A stretch of DNA of 64,000 nucleotides, taken from UBA6522 sp963664945 (lineage in GTDB: Bacteria > Pseudomonadota > Gammaproteobacteria > Steroidobacterales > Rariloculaceae). How positions within the stretch are numbered: the first letter of the stretch is position 1; every line of letters begins with the position of its first letter. The stretch spans positions 4,402,001-4,466,000 of the forward strand of contig OY761822.1 in assembly GCA_963664945.1 (NCBI GenBank). The letters run 5' to 3'. Below the pieces are notes generated by a model, which was not told where the DNA came from, did not search any database, and worked only from the letters and a program-made list of their open reading frames with translations. Shown here in pieces: positions 1-9,076 of this stretch. Both the position numbers and the translations under genes were made by a program.

Positions 1-110
1 TCGAATTTCAACGCAGCACGATACGCTACATGCTGGCATTCCTGGTGCTCATGCTCGGCGCGGTCGTGGCGATGTTCGGCGCCGTTTTCAGCCAGCTATT
101 CGTAACGTAA
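1..110 (+). CDS. 3' end of a coiled-coil/membrane protein gene (partial, duplicate of 4373-4792)
   Basis: The frame open at the left edge (first full codon at position 3) encodes 35 residues ending in TAA at 108-110. They are identical in sequence to the C-terminus of the protein encoded at 4373-4792: a short polar stretch and then one hydrophobic membrane segment (LAFLVLMLGAVVAMFGAVF). The only difference in the coding part (position 11) is synonymous, which suggests either recent duplication or ongoing gene conversion. The 5' part lies outside the window, so it is unknown whether this copy is complete. Confidence 0.8.
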   Translation, partial: EFQRSTIRYMLAFLVLMLGAVVAMFGAVFSQLFVT

Positions 111-143
111 AGAGCTGATCCAGTTCAGATTCGCGGCGTTCGC
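1..143 (+). repeat. Left copy of a 143-bp direct repeat flanking the McrBC-like locus
   Basis: This stretch is nearly identical to 4683-4825, with one mismatch in the coding part and a few after the stop codon. It contains the last 35 codons of a coiled-coil/membrane protein gene plus about 33 bp of 3' flank. Identity ends at 143/4825. The left limit is the window edge, so the true repeat may be longer. The two copies bracket the mcrC-like and mcrB-like genes. Confidence 0.9.
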
Positions 144-272
144 GGACCGTGCCTCCAGCGGAACACAAGATAGTTCGGTGTGACCTGGATTTGGGCTGGC
201 AAGCGGTGCGTGTCATACGTCATCGGGCTGCGGATTCCAAGAAAATATGGAGCCCCGGTGGCGATTTGGAAC

Positions 273-1874
273 TCACGTCAGCACATGCCCTTCGCCTGAC
301 CCGCCCAACGGTTCAAATACGCCGTGCGAGTCGCTGTCCACGCCCAATGCGCAAACGCCCACGCGATGCCGGCCAATAAAGTCTGTTTGCTCCAACCAGG
401 AAGCGCCGCCTGCCCGCGGGACCAACAGCACGGCACTTTCCGGCCTCCGCTCGTTCCAACGCAACGCATCCCTATAGACGTGCGCGGAAGCCATCGCTTC
501 CAGGATGTTGGACCGTCCGGTTCGGTATTTCGCGTCGAGCACATACCATTTCGGCGCATCCCCGTCAGTTCGCGTCAACACGATATCGGGTTCCCGCCTA
601 CCCGAGATCGATTGAAAACCGGCGTTCGATCTACGATCCCGCGCAGGAAATCTGGGCTGCAGCAAGAGTTCGATCATCCGGTTTCCGCTTTTCGAACCTG
701 TGAGCGCCGCTGTCGCTTTCGACTTGTGTTTCCTTGAAATCGACCACTCATATCCTTGCTCAATCTCCTTGATCGTTTTGCAGAGTTGAACGAAACACCA
801 CCGTTCGTAAATCTCCCATGTTGGAGACATCCACATGCGCTCCGCCTGGGGCGGGCCTTCGACGCCGTGCCGCAGAATTCGCCAACCCGATCCGTAGGCG
901 CTGGAATACACAGGATCGGCGGAAACCGCGTTCAGACCCGCCGCCGAGATCTCGCGTCGGGTCACTTCGGCCAGCGGCGAGATGCGCTGACAGTGTCGCA
1001 GCCGCCCGGCGAGCCAATCAAGAAATTCCCGACGACGCGGCCATCGGACCGCAAGGGCAGTACGGGTCGTCGCCTCGGACTCTGTCTCCAAAATCGACTG
1101 GAGTTCATCCTTGAGCCGTACCGCCCGGCGAGACACCTCGTGCACGATGGCGGCAATACAACGGTTGCCGGCGCCATCGAGCGTTTCCCGGGCTACCGGT
1201 ACGTCGAAATGAGGCAGCGCGCTTGTCGGTTTCGTGCTGCCGCTTCCAGAGCCCAGAACTGCCACAAGCTGAGCGTTTCCAAGCGCTGCCAGGGCCGTCT
1301 GCCGGTCGGCGCGGCGCACCTGTGGCAACGGCAAGTGCGCCCTCTCGGCCCGCAGTTCCCGCAACGGCTGGCGCGAGATGGCCGACAGCGCGCGCACGAA
1401 CTTGTCTCCATATGCGCGCAGCCGAGCGTATTCGAGCCACGGGTCCGCAATGGCGGCTCCATGCCCCACCGGCAATGCGGCGGGTTCGGTACCCAGCACC
1501 AAACCCGGGTCGAAATCCCATATCTGATCGAGCATAGCCTGAAAAGTATCGCGCCCCAGCTTGCCGGGATGCGGTGCAACATCCAGCAGGTAAGTCGCCC
1601 TCACGCGGTCACCGGGACCAAGCAGCTCGGCACGCACTTGGCCAGCGTAGAATCCAGGACTCCAGACCCAATCGCCGCCATGGGTTTCGAGGATTTCGTC
1701 GTCTATCAACAGGCGGTCGCTTTCGCCGGTTTTTCTGATCCGATACTGTCCGCCTTCACGAAAACCAACAGCGACATTGTCCGCGCCAATCCGCCACGAC
1801 GTCGGACTTGGCTGATTCCCCGAAAAAGAACGTACGCGTAATTCTGTCGAATTACCCGCCACGGCTATCGCCAA
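273..1874 (-). CDS. McrC-like restriction subunit (DUF2357-type with PD-(D/E)XK nuclease)
   Basis: Predicted nuclease partner of the adjacent McrB-like GTPase/AAA protein, a type IV (modification-dependent) restriction arrangement. The 533-residue protein has a long beta-rich N-terminal half and a C-terminal PD-(D/E)XK core: PDIVL with D430, then YVLDAKYR with D447 and K449. That spacing and the DAKY motif are typical of McrC-family nucleases. The reading frame opens at a TTG (1872-1874) overlapping the end of the upstream gene by 10 bp, so translation is probably coupled. No strong ribosome-binding site precedes it, and a GTG four codons later is an alternative start. The exact subfamily and modified-base specificity cannot be read from the sequence. 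Confidence 0.8.
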   Translation of the reverse strand: MAIAVAGNSTELRVRSFSGNQPSPTSWRIGADNVAVGFREGGQYRIRKTGESDRLLIDDEILETHGGDWVWSPGFYAGQVRAELLGPGDRVRATYLLDVAPHPGKLGRDTFQAMLDQIWDFDPGLVLGTEPAALPVGHGAAIADPWLEYARLRAYGDKFVRALSAISRQPLRELRAERAHLPLPQVRRADRQTALAALGNAQLVAVLGSGSGSTKPTSALPHFDVPVARETLDGAGNRCIAAIVHEVSRRAVRLKDELQSILETESEATTRTALAVRWPRRREFLDWLAGRLRHCQRISPLAEVTRREISAAGLNAVSADPVYSSAYGSGWRILRHGVEGPPQAERMWMSPTWEIYERWCFVQLCKTIKEIEQGYEWSISRKHKSKATAALTGSKSGNRMIELLLQPRFPARDRRSNAGFQSISGRREPDIVLTRTDGDAPKWYVLDAKYRTGRSNILEAMASAHVYRDALRWNERRPESAVLLVPRAGGASWLEQTDFIGRHRVGVCALGVDSDSHGVFEPLGGSGEGHVLT

Positions 1875-4135
1875 AATCGAGCACTGCCCATCGATTCAAG
1901 GTCGTCCGACAACTCCTTGACCTTGCGAACGCAATTTTCCAATCCGTGTCGATCGAGAACTTTCGCAGACTTTTCCAGGGCTTCGCGAAATCGCGGCGAG
2001 TCCTCACCGCGCAACTTGGGAAGGGCCTTGGCGTAAATAACGTCATCCAGAATTGTGGCAAGGTCGGTCGCGCCCCCGTCCGCCATCACGCGATCCGCGT
2101 AGTCGAGCACATCGTCGACAACCCGCCAACCGAAATGCAGGCGTGCCGGTCTGAGGCTCGCCATCAGATCCGTCAATAGCCGGCGAACCTCGTCTTCCTG
2201 TTCCTCGGAAAGATCCCGCGCTCCCCAATGGGGATATGCTTCCAAATCGACGTCCCAGAACTCGATGGTGAACGCCCGGTCCAGGACCTTGTCCGAAATA
2301 CCGTGAGTAGTTTCGTCCATGTTCACCGTTCCGATTATCGCCAAGTTGCTCGGATATCGGATTCGGGTGGGTACGCCATCGAACAACTCTCCCTCGCGGT
2401 GAAGCGTCAGCGCCTCCCCGGTTTCCATCGCCGACAGGATGGGCGCAAGGTACTGCTCGGGGCGGGACAGGTTCATCTCGTCAAGGACCACTGTGAACGG
2501 CCGATCCGGAGCATCCGCAGCGGCAATCAGAAACTCCAGAAAAGGCGTGCGAATATAGGAGTCACCCTGCAACGGGTTGACGTACCCCAGTAGCGCGGAC
2601 GGATCGTACCATCCAGGCTGTACCGGCACGGTGCACAAGTGACGGTCGCTTCCGCCGTCCTCGTCCGCGATGGCGTTCCCATAAGCCCGTGCGAGCAACG
2701 TCTTTCCTGAACCTGAAAGCCCCGTGAGAACGGCAAAATGACGGCGCTTGTTCGCCCACAATCCTGCGTGGAGCTTTCGAATCACCGGCTCTGGAAAGTG
2801 TCCGCGTTGCGAAATTTCATCGCATATGTCGGAAAACGCGGGCGTACTTACCGAAACGGGTTCGGGGTCGACCGGTGCTTTGATCGAATCTCCGGACGGC
2901 GTCCGACGCGGCTCAAGCACTTCCGGCTGCCAGTGAACTCGTTGCGCCCATTCTTTTCCTGCATCGCTCAGAGAGAAGAAATTGCTGTCATCAAGATCCA
3001 ACATATCGAATGCTCGAAGTTCCCTGATGATCGCCTGCGGCCCCCATGTACTCGTCCAGCCGGGATTCACTTTTTGAATCCGCTGCACCAACTCCTGCCA
3101 TGAACAGCGAGTCTCGTCTCGCAGAATCACCAAAGCATGATCGACGCCCAGGATTCTGGTGACGAGCCAATCCATCAGTACCTCGGGATCGTCCGATTCC
3201 AGGAAGGCGTGTCCGCGGTCCGTAAGCTCAAATCGACTTCCGTCAAACTTCAGGCAGTTATACTCGCTTGCAATGACGTTGATCTGAGTCCCGATCGAAC
3301 TCTCCTTCAGATTGGGATTGACGGTCTTCACATGACTCACAAGTTCTTCGCGCGAGACTCCATCGCGGCAGAACTCGAGGATGTTCAGCAACGCCTCGCG
3401 ACCTCCGGAAACACCCGTCAGTCCCTTTCTTCTTCTGGCCGCAGGCAACGGCACGAGCCTTTCCTCTCCGGGAAGAACTTGCGGGGTCACGGTTCTTTCG
3501 TCGTCCGACGGAGCGACACAGTGCTTGTCCAGCAGCCATGGCAACCGCATCCGGTCAACGATTGCATCGATGTCATCCTCTGCCGGGGCCGGTCCTTGAA
3601 CTTCGTCCAGTCTTTGAAGGATATTGGCGTGGCAGGATGGCCCAGCGCCACCTCGGTCACCAAACATGGCCGCATGCAGACGCTTCAGCCTGTCTATGTA
3701 GGCCACCGTGGTGAAATCGGACGGAAAGAATCCCGCCAACACTCTGTAGATCTTCGAGCGCGGCGTGCTCTTCGTGTACTGGCACACCTTCTTTTCCAAC
3801 TCGTCGTACAACCTGTCCAGCGCTGCCTTCCTGCGTTCAAGCGCATCCGGCAAACGTTCCATGGATCGCTCCGCAAGCCAGTTGCGAAATTCCGGATCCG
3901 CGATAGCCGCGTCAACTGAAATGTATCCCTGCCCCGTGGAAGAAACCGGGTTGTCGTCCCAGATCCGCCGCTGGAACTCTGCACTCGCGCGTGTCTGAAG
4001 ACTCGATGCGCGCACTTCGGCCAGGAACTCGCGTAAATCGTTGCCCCACTTTACGTAGACGGAGTCCTCCGGTGCGTTTTCCACCACATCCGAGCACGCC
4101 TGCCTCAATTCGCCGATGTTTCTCAGATCAGCCAA
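1865..4135 (-). CDS. McrB-like AAA+ restriction motor
   Basis: A 756-residue AAA+ protein of the McrB type. Walker A is GLSGSGKT (472-479). Walker B is VVLDEMNLSRPE around D552-E553. The McrB-like sensor region GTVNMDE (602-608) is followed by DKVLDRAF. Residues 240-400 contain two similar winged-helix-like blocks (LVSHVKTVNPNLK and LVQRIQKVNPGW), which may read DNA modification. The N-terminal 200 residues are unfamiliar. In known McrBC systems the NTPase translocates DNA and activates the McrC nuclease. The start is TTG at 4135, supported by GGGAGG seven bases upstream; the nearby ATG at 4140 is out of frame and closes quickly. It forms an overlapping operon with the McrC-like gene. Confidence 0.85.
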   Translation of the reverse strand: MADLRNIGELRQACSDVVENAPEDSVYVKWGNDLREFLAEVRASSLQTRASAEFQRRIWDDNPVSSTGQGYISVDAAIADPEFRNWLAERSMERLPDALERRKAALDRLYDELEKKVCQYTKSTPRSKIYRVLAGFFPSDFTTVAYIDRLKRLHAAMFGDRGGAGPSCHANILQRLDEVQGPAPAEDDIDAIVDRMRLPWLLDKHCVAPSDDERTVTPQVLPGEERLVPLPAARRRKGLTGVSGGREALLNILEFCRDGVSREELVSHVKTVNPNLKESSIGTQINVIASEYNCLKFDGSRFELTDRGHAFLESDDPEVLMDWLVTRILGVDHALVILRDETRCSWQELVQRIQKVNPGWTSTWGPQAIIRELRAFDMLDLDDSNFFSLSDAGKEWAQRVHWQPEVLEPRRTPSGDSIKAPVDPEPVSVSTPAFSDICDEISQRGHFPEPVIRKLHAGLWANKRRHFAVLTGLSGSGKTLLARAYGNAIADEDGGSDRHLCTVPVQPGWYDPSALLGYVNPLQGDSYIRTPFLEFLIAAADAPDRPFTVVLDEMNLSRPEQYLAPILSAMETGEALTLHREGELFDGVPTRIRYPSNLAIIGTVNMDETTHGISDKVLDRAFTIEFWDVDLEAYPHWGARDLSEEQEDEVRRLLTDLMASLRPARLHFGWRVVDDVLDYADRVMADGGATDLATILDDVIYAKALPKLRGEDSPRFREALEKSAKVLDRHGLENCVRKVKELSDDLESMGSARFWR

Positions 4136-4372
4136 GGCATCGCCTCCCGGTCCACTGTCGTTACGCGTAGTCTAACGTGATCGCCCGACCGCATTTCTGG
4201 TGTTTTTCGGGAGTTTTAAAGATTCCGGAGCGCAAGTTTATCCGCGAAAATTTGCTGCCCGTCCGAACGCACGTAGCGCGGATTGCCGGGAGGCAATGGG
4301 AGTTGCAGGGAGACCGACCGACTTTTGCACGGGGCGAGGCAACAAGTCGTATACTTGCGGAGGCGCATGCTT

Positions 4373-4792
4373 ATGAAGGCTCAGGCCGAACAAATCGCGA
4401 AAATGTCCGAAACCCTCGAAAGCTCCGGATTCAGTCGGCCGCAGTCGAACGCGGTGATCGAGTCCGTGGCGCTGGCGATGGAGACCTTCGCGGTCACGCC
4501 GGAGATGCTGGACGCTCGAATCGACGGGCTCAGAGATGAGATGAACGCGCGGTTCGCAGCGCAGGACAAGAAGATCAATAGTTTGAGCAAGTCCGTGGAC
4601 CGGCTTGAAGACAAGGTGGACCGCCTTGAGTCGAATTTAAACGCGATTGATCAACGCATGCTGGAGTTTCAGCAACGCATGATCGAATTTCAGCGCAGCA
4701 CGATACGCTACATGCTGGCATTCCTGGTGCTCATGCTCGGCGCGGTCGTGGCGATGTTCGGCGCCGTTTTCAGCCAGCTATTCGTAACGTAA
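4373..4792 (+). CDS. Small coiled-coil protein with C-terminal membrane anchor (DUF1640-like)
   Basis: A 139-residue protein. Residues 1-55 are helical and include a GFSRPQSNAVIES segment. About 55-100 form a strongly heptad-patterned coiled coil (SVDRLEDKVDRLE). The C-terminal 30 residues form one membrane helix. The shape resembles the DUF1640/CCDC90-like family, a tentative match by eye. ATG 4373 is preferred because GGAGG lies nine bases upstream; ATG 4367 is too close to it. The 3' end is duplicated at the left edge of the window, so the McrBC-like genes lie between two copies. A role in the restriction system is possible but not shown. Confidence 0.65.
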   Translation: MKAQAEQIAKMSETLESSGFSRPQSNAVIESVALAMETFAVTPEMLDARIDGLRDEMNARFAAQDKKINSLSKSVDRLEDKVDRLESNLNAIDQRMLEFQQRMIEFQRSTIRYMLAFLVLMLGAVVAMFGAVFSQLFVT

Positions 4793-4825
4793 CGAGCCGA
4801 TCCGGCTCAGATTCGCGGCGTTCGC
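4683..4825 (+). repeat. Right copy of the 143-bp direct repeat
   Basis: Matches 1-143 at a constant offset of 4682. It spans the membrane-helix-coding end of the coiled-coil gene and about 33 bp after its stop codon, then diverges just before the rarA leader. Recombination between the copies would remove the mcrBC-like genes and leave one intact coiled-coil gene. Confidence 0.9.
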
Positions 4826-4897
4826 ACATGGACGCATACTCGCCGCGCCGGGCGCTCCCGCCGCAAGGACGTCGTCGTACCCTATACTCCATTTCCC

Positions 4898-6208
4898 ATG
4901 GAGTTCAGACCGTTAGCCGACCGGATGCGGCCGCGGAACCTGGCCGAGATGGTCGGTCAGACCCATGTGCTCGGAGGGGGCCAGCCGCTGCGGGCGCTGC
5001 TCGAAGGCCGCGGGCTGCATTCGCTTATCCTGTGGGGACCGCCGGGTACCGGCAAGACGACCCTGGCGCGGCTGGTCGCCACGACCGCCGACGCCCAGTT
5101 CATCGCGCTCTCCGCGGTTCTTGCCGGTGTCAAGGATGTCCGCTCGGCCGTCGACCAGGCGCGCATGATCCGTTCCGGCAGCGGCCGGGCGACGGTGCTC
5201 TTCCTCGATGAAGTGCACCGCTTCAACAAGGCCCAGCAGGACGCCTTCCTCCCCTTCGTCGAGGACGGCACGCTGGTCTTTGTCGGCGCCACCACCGAGA
5301 ACCCGTCCTTCGCCCTGAACAACGCGTTGCTGTCGCGCGCCCGGACGTATGTGCTCAAGCCGCTGGATGCCGGGGATATCGCGAAGCTGCTGCACCGCGC
5401 GCTGGAGGACTCAGAACGCGGGCTCGGGGAGGCGCGGCTCCAAGCGGCGCCGGAACTGATCCAGCGACTCGCCGATTCGGCGGATGGCGATGCGCGCCGC
5501 GGTTACAACCTGCTTGAACTGGCCGCCGGACTGAGCGAGCAGGTGAATGGCCGCGCGACCCTGACGCCCAGGGTGATCGACTCCGTGCTCCAGGGAAGCT
5601 ACCGGCGATTCGACAAGCAAGGCGATGTCTTCTACGACCAGATTTCCGCATTGCACAAGTCGGCGCGCGGCTCGGACCCGGATGCGGCCCTGTACTGGTT
5701 GGTGCGGATGCTGGATGGCGGCTGCGATCCGATGTACATCGCGCGCCGGCTGGTCCGCATGGCCACGGAAGATATCGGCAACGCCGACCCGCGGGCGCTG
5801 CGTCTGGCGCTGGATGCGTGGGAAACCTATGATCGCCTGGGCAGCCCCGAAGGCGAGCTGACGCTCGCGCAGGCGGTGATTTTCCTGGCCTGCGCAGCCA
5901 AGAGCAACGCCGTCACCAAGGCCATGGCTGCAGCCTCGCGAGACGTCAAGCGGTACGGCTCACTGGACGTTCCGCCGCATTTGCGCAATGCGCCCACGAA
6001 GCTGATGAAGGAGCTAGGCCATGCTGAGGGGTACCGCTACGCGCACGACGAGGAAGGCGCCTTCGCGGCCGGACAGACATACTTTCCAGAGGGGATGCCG
6101 GCACAGAACTATTACAACCCAGTCGATCGTGGATTGGAGCAAAGGATCGCCGAAAAGCTCAAGCGGCTGCGCAGCATGAACCGGAAAGCTCGTGATTCGA
6201 CGGGCTAA
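4898..6208 (+). CDS. rarA: Replication-associated recombination protein A (RarA/MgsA), AAA+ ATPase
   Basis: RarA is a clamp-loader-related AAA+ protein that acts at stalled replication forks. The 436-residue length is normal for the family. Visible features are the N-terminal PLADRMRP and MVGQ motifs, Walker A GPPGTGKTT (47-55), Walker B VLFLDEVHRFNKAQQD (about 100-115), sensor 1 GATTENPSF, and the C-terminal tetramerization region ending EGYRYAHDEEG. In many gammaproteobacteria rarA sits between lolA and serS in the same direction. Here it lies outside serS, inverted, separated by the Mo-hydroxylase pair. ATG 4898 encodes MEFRPLADRMRP, a standard N-terminus. Confidence 0.96.
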   Translation: MEFRPLADRMRPRNLAEMVGQTHVLGGGQPLRALLEGRGLHSLILWGPPGTGKTTLARLVATTADAQFIALSAVLAGVKDVRSAVDQARMIRSGSGRATVLFLDEVHRFNKAQQDAFLPFVEDGTLVFVGATTENPSFALNNALLSRARTYVLKPLDAGDIAKLLHRALEDSERGLGEARLQAAPELIQRLADSADGDARRGYNLLELAAGLSEQVNGRATLTPRVIDSVLQGSYRRFDKQGDVFYDQISALHKSARGSDPDAALYWLVRMLDGGCDPMYIARRLVRMATEDIGNADPRALRLALDAWETYDRLGSPEGELTLAQAVIFLACAAKSNAVTKAMAAASRDVKRYGSLDVPPHLRNAPTKLMKELGHAEGYRYAHDEEGAFAAGQTYFPEGMPAQNYYNPVDRGLEQRIAEKLKRLRSMNRKARDSTG

Positions 6209-6243
6209 GAGCCTGCGCCGCAAGAGTTCTCGCAGTGAGCCCG

Positions 6244-8574
6244 CTAAGAGAACTCCTGGCTCGACCGCGAGTCGTCAGCACTGCGGCGTGCAGCAAGGAT
6301 TCGCTCCCGGGTAAACGGCGCGCGCCTGATCCGCAGCCCTGTTGCGTCGAACACCGCGTTGGCGATCGCCGGAGGCACCGTCCGCGTCGAAGGCTCCCCG
6401 GCGCCATAGGGCGGCAGTTCAGGCCGGTTGACCAGCACGATGTCGATCTCCTCCGGCGCGTCGGCCATTTCCAGGATCGGGTAGCTGATCCAGTCGACGC
6501 TGGTCACCCGTTCCGGTGTGAACTGCACTTCTTCGTACAGCGCGCGGCTGGCGGCGTGGATGATGTTGCCTTCGATGGTCCGCCGCAGCCACAGCGGATT
6601 GACGACAATGCCCTGGTCGGAGGCGACGACGAATCGTCGCGGCCAGACGCGCCCCGTATCGAGATCCACCTCCACATCGGCGATGACCGCCACCACCGGG
6701 GAGCCGCGCCGGGTGTAGGCGACACCCCTGCCGGTCACCACCCCGCCGGTCGGCGGTGCCGTCGGTCCGGGCACGCCAGGTTCCCACCCGTAGCGCTCGG
6801 TGGCAGCCTTGAGCACGTCCGCGTCGCGGCCCTCGGGCAAATGCCGCAACCGAAACTCCACGGGGTCGGCACCCACGGCGACCGCCATCTCGTCCATGAA
6901 GCATTCGCTGGCAAAGTGGATCTGCGGACCCAGCGGGTCGCGCAAATGCGCTGTTCGCAATGGTGAAGCCCGTTCCAGTAAGGGTGCGATTGTCTGCCAG
7001 TAGCGTACGTTGACGGGAAACTCGTAGAGGTCGCCCTGATTGTCGAGGCGGTGAACCGAGGCGTTGGGCCAATCCAGCAACGCGCCCGCGTAGCTGTGAC
7101 TGGGATCGCTCTCGTTGCTGTCGGTATCGCCCGCGGAGAAGCCCTTCATGCGCATCTCGTAGCCCGACACGTTGCCGGCCTCGTCGAACCCGGCCCGGGC
7201 GAAGTGAACCGAAGCCGGGGCCTTGGGGTCCCAGGCCGTGCCCTCGGCCCGCATCCCCTGGACCCGGACCGGCCGGCCCACGGCGCGCGACATGACAGCC
7301 GCGTCCATGGCCGCATCGCCGGCGTCGTTTCGCCCGTAGCTGCCCGGACCCGGTACCCAGATGCCCCTGACGTTGCCGGCGGGCAACCCCAGGATATTGG
7401 CCACACCCTCCGCCGCATGGTGAGGTTTCTGCGAACCGGTCCAGAGCGTGGCGCTGTCGCCCCGATAATCGCAGACGGCGCAGGCCGGCCCCATGGAGGC
7501 ATGGGACTGGAACGGAAACTCGTATTCGGCCTCGATCACGCGATCCGCCCGATCCAGCGCGGCTTGCACGGCGTCGCGATCCGGCGCGACATCGGCGCCC
7601 CAAGGGCCGCCGGCGCTCTCGCGCACGACAGGGGCCCGGCGAATGTGATCGTAGAGATCGTCCATCTCCGGAAACGGCGGTTCGACTTCGGACCAGGTCA
7701 CCTCCAACTGCTGAGCGGCCCGGACCGCGTCCCACTCCCGCTCGGCGACCACCGCCAGGTAATCGCCCTCGTGTACGACCCGCGCGCCGGCTATGGCGCC
7801 GATCGAGTCGCCGTTGACCGATACCGGGACGCTGCCCGCCACCGGCGGGCGTATTACCCGCCCATGCATCATGTCCGGGACCCGTACATCGACGATGTAT
7901 TCGTGCGTTCCCATCACGATGTCCGGCAGATCCCGCCGCGGGAACGATTGTCCGACAACCCGGTATGCTGAGGGATCCTTCGGCGCCACCGAGCCCAAGG
8001 CGTCCAGCGCGTTGCCGTAACGCCCGTTCCACTCGAGCCGGACATCGAAGTGCCCGCCGCCGATCAACTCCCCATAGCCGACGCGTCGCGCAGGATCGGC
8101 GCGCAGGTAGACCGCGCCTTCGGCAACCGCCACCTCGTCTGCCTCAACCCCGAGCCGGTCGGCGCCCAGTTCCAACAGCACCCGGCGCGCTTCCGCCGCC
8201 GCGTTTCTCAGCGGATTGGCGCCCCGCTCGATGCCGGTACTGCCGCTGGCGCCCCCCTGGTTGACGGTCAACGCGGTGTCGCCCATGAGCACATCGACCC
8301 GATCCATCGGCAGGTCCAGTTCGTCGGCGACGATCTGGGCGATGGAAATGTCCACGCCCTGCCCCATGTCCATCTTGCCGAAGAAGGCCGTCACGCGGCC
8401 GTTCTCGTCAATCTTCAGATAGGTATCGAGTTGCCCCGGCGAAAGGGCGCGCCACAGTGGCCGGTCTTCTGCCGCCAGAGCCCGCCGCGCCTGCGGCGCC
8501 ACCAGCGAAACCACCAGGCATCCGCCGCCCTTCAAGACGTCGCGCCGCTTCACGGCCGTGTCGTACCAGCCCAC
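6244..8574 (-). CDS. Xanthine dehydrogenase family molybdopterin-binding subunit (isoquinoline 1-oxidoreductase beta-like)
   Basis: Large Mo-cofactor subunit of a two-subunit molybdenum hydroxylase, 776 residues. The N-terminus carries a twin-arginine-like signal (VKRRDVLKGGG followed by a hydrophobic stretch and ALA), suggesting periplasmic or envelope location, as in IorB-type enzymes. Family motifs include GKMDMGQG, GASGSTGIERG, a Mo-pterin region PGPGSYGRNDAGDAA and a C-terminal VNRPELPPYGAGEPS. The [2Fe-2S] subunit is encoded immediately upstream with a 3-bp gap, so the pair is one operon. No separate FAD subunit is present, as expected for the IorAB class. The substrate cannot be deduced; N-heterocycles or aldehydes are typical. 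Confidence 0.88.
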   Translation of the reverse strand: MGWYDTAVKRRDVLKGGGCLVVSLVAPQARRALAAEDRPLWRALSPGQLDTYLKIDENGRVTAFFGKMDMGQGVDISIAQIVADELDLPMDRVDVLMGDTALTVNQGGASGSTGIERGANPLRNAAAEARRVLLELGADRLGVEADEVAVAEGAVYLRADPARRVGYGELIGGGHFDVRLEWNGRYGNALDALGSVAPKDPSAYRVVGQSFPRRDLPDIVMGTHEYIVDVRVPDMMHGRVIRPPVAGSVPVSVNGDSIGAIAGARVVHEGDYLAVVAEREWDAVRAAQQLEVTWSEVEPPFPEMDDLYDHIRRAPVVRESAGGPWGADVAPDRDAVQAALDRADRVIEAEYEFPFQSHASMGPACAVCDYRGDSATLWTGSQKPHHAAEGVANILGLPAGNVRGIWVPGPGSYGRNDAGDAAMDAAVMSRAVGRPVRVQGMRAEGTAWDPKAPASVHFARAGFDEAGNVSGYEMRMKGFSAGDTDSNESDPSHSYAGALLDWPNASVHRLDNQGDLYEFPVNVRYWQTIAPLLERASPLRTAHLRDPLGPQIHFASECFMDEMAVAVGADPVEFRLRHLPEGRDADVLKAATERYGWEPGVPGPTAPPTGGVVTGRGVAYTRRGSPVVAVIADVEVDLDTGRVWPRRFVVASDQGIVVNPLWLRRTIEGNIIHAASRALYEEVQFTPERVTSVDWISYPILEMADAPEEIDIVLVNRPELPPYGAGEPSTRTVPPAIANAVFDATGLRIRRAPFTRERILAARRSADDSRSSQEFS

Positions 8575-8577
8575 CGC

Positions 8578-9051
8578 TCAGCCCTCCTGCTCAGAGAGCG
8601 TCGCGGCGGCCCGCTTGACCGCGCGCAGGATCGCCGAGTGCGAACCGCAGCGGCACTTCAGCCCGGTGAACGCCTCGCGAATGGTTTCATCGGAAGGATC
8701 GGGATCGCGCTCCAGCAACGCCGCCGCATACAGGATCCACCCGTTCATGCAGTACCCGCAGAACAGCGCCTGCTCGTCGATGAACGCCTGCTGGACGGGG
8801 TGCGGCTCCCCGACCGTGCCGAGCCCGGTCAGGGTACGCACCTTGCCGGTGACCGCCGCAACCGGCACCACGCAGGCGCGGATCGGTTGCCCGTCCATGA
8901 GCACGGTGCACGAGCCGCACTGGGCAAGGCCGCAGCCGAAACGGGGATTGTTCATGCCCAGCTCGTCGCGCAGGGCGTAGAGCAACGGCATCTCCGGCTC
9001 CACGTCGAGGCGATGGGAGGCGCCGTCGACATCCAGGGTCATGACCGCCAT
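8578..9051 (-). CDS. [2Fe-2S] subunit of a molybdenum hydroxylase (isoquinoline 1-oxidoreductase alpha-like)
   Basis: Small iron-sulfur electron-transfer subunit, 157 residues, a normal length. The N-terminal plant-type ferredoxin cluster uses C40, C45, C48 and C60 (CGLAQCGSC). The C-terminal helical cluster uses C98, C101, C133 and C135 (CGYCMNG and KCRCG). It should pass electrons from the Mo site of the downstream-encoded subunit to an outside acceptor. It has no signal peptide, so it would be co-exported with its Tat-carrying partner, as known for this class. The pair sits between rarA and serS, an unusual position that suggests later insertion into the backbone. Confidence 0.9.
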   Translation of the reverse strand: MAVMTLDVDGASHRLDVEPEMPLLYALRDELGMNNPRFGCGLAQCGSCTVLMDGQPIRACVVPVAAVTGKVRTLTGLGTVGEPHPVQQAFIDEQALFCGYCMNGWILYAAALLERDPDPSDETIREAFTGLKCRCGSHSAILRAVKRAAATLSEQEG

Positions 9052-9076
9052 GGCGAGAATCCTCCTGTGGCCGGCG

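Noticed and set aside
756..1841. 361-residue plus-strand frame inside the McrC-like gene
   Set aside because: The minus-strand gene carries the nuclease motif and coupled overlap. The plus frame has no motif or ribosome-binding site.
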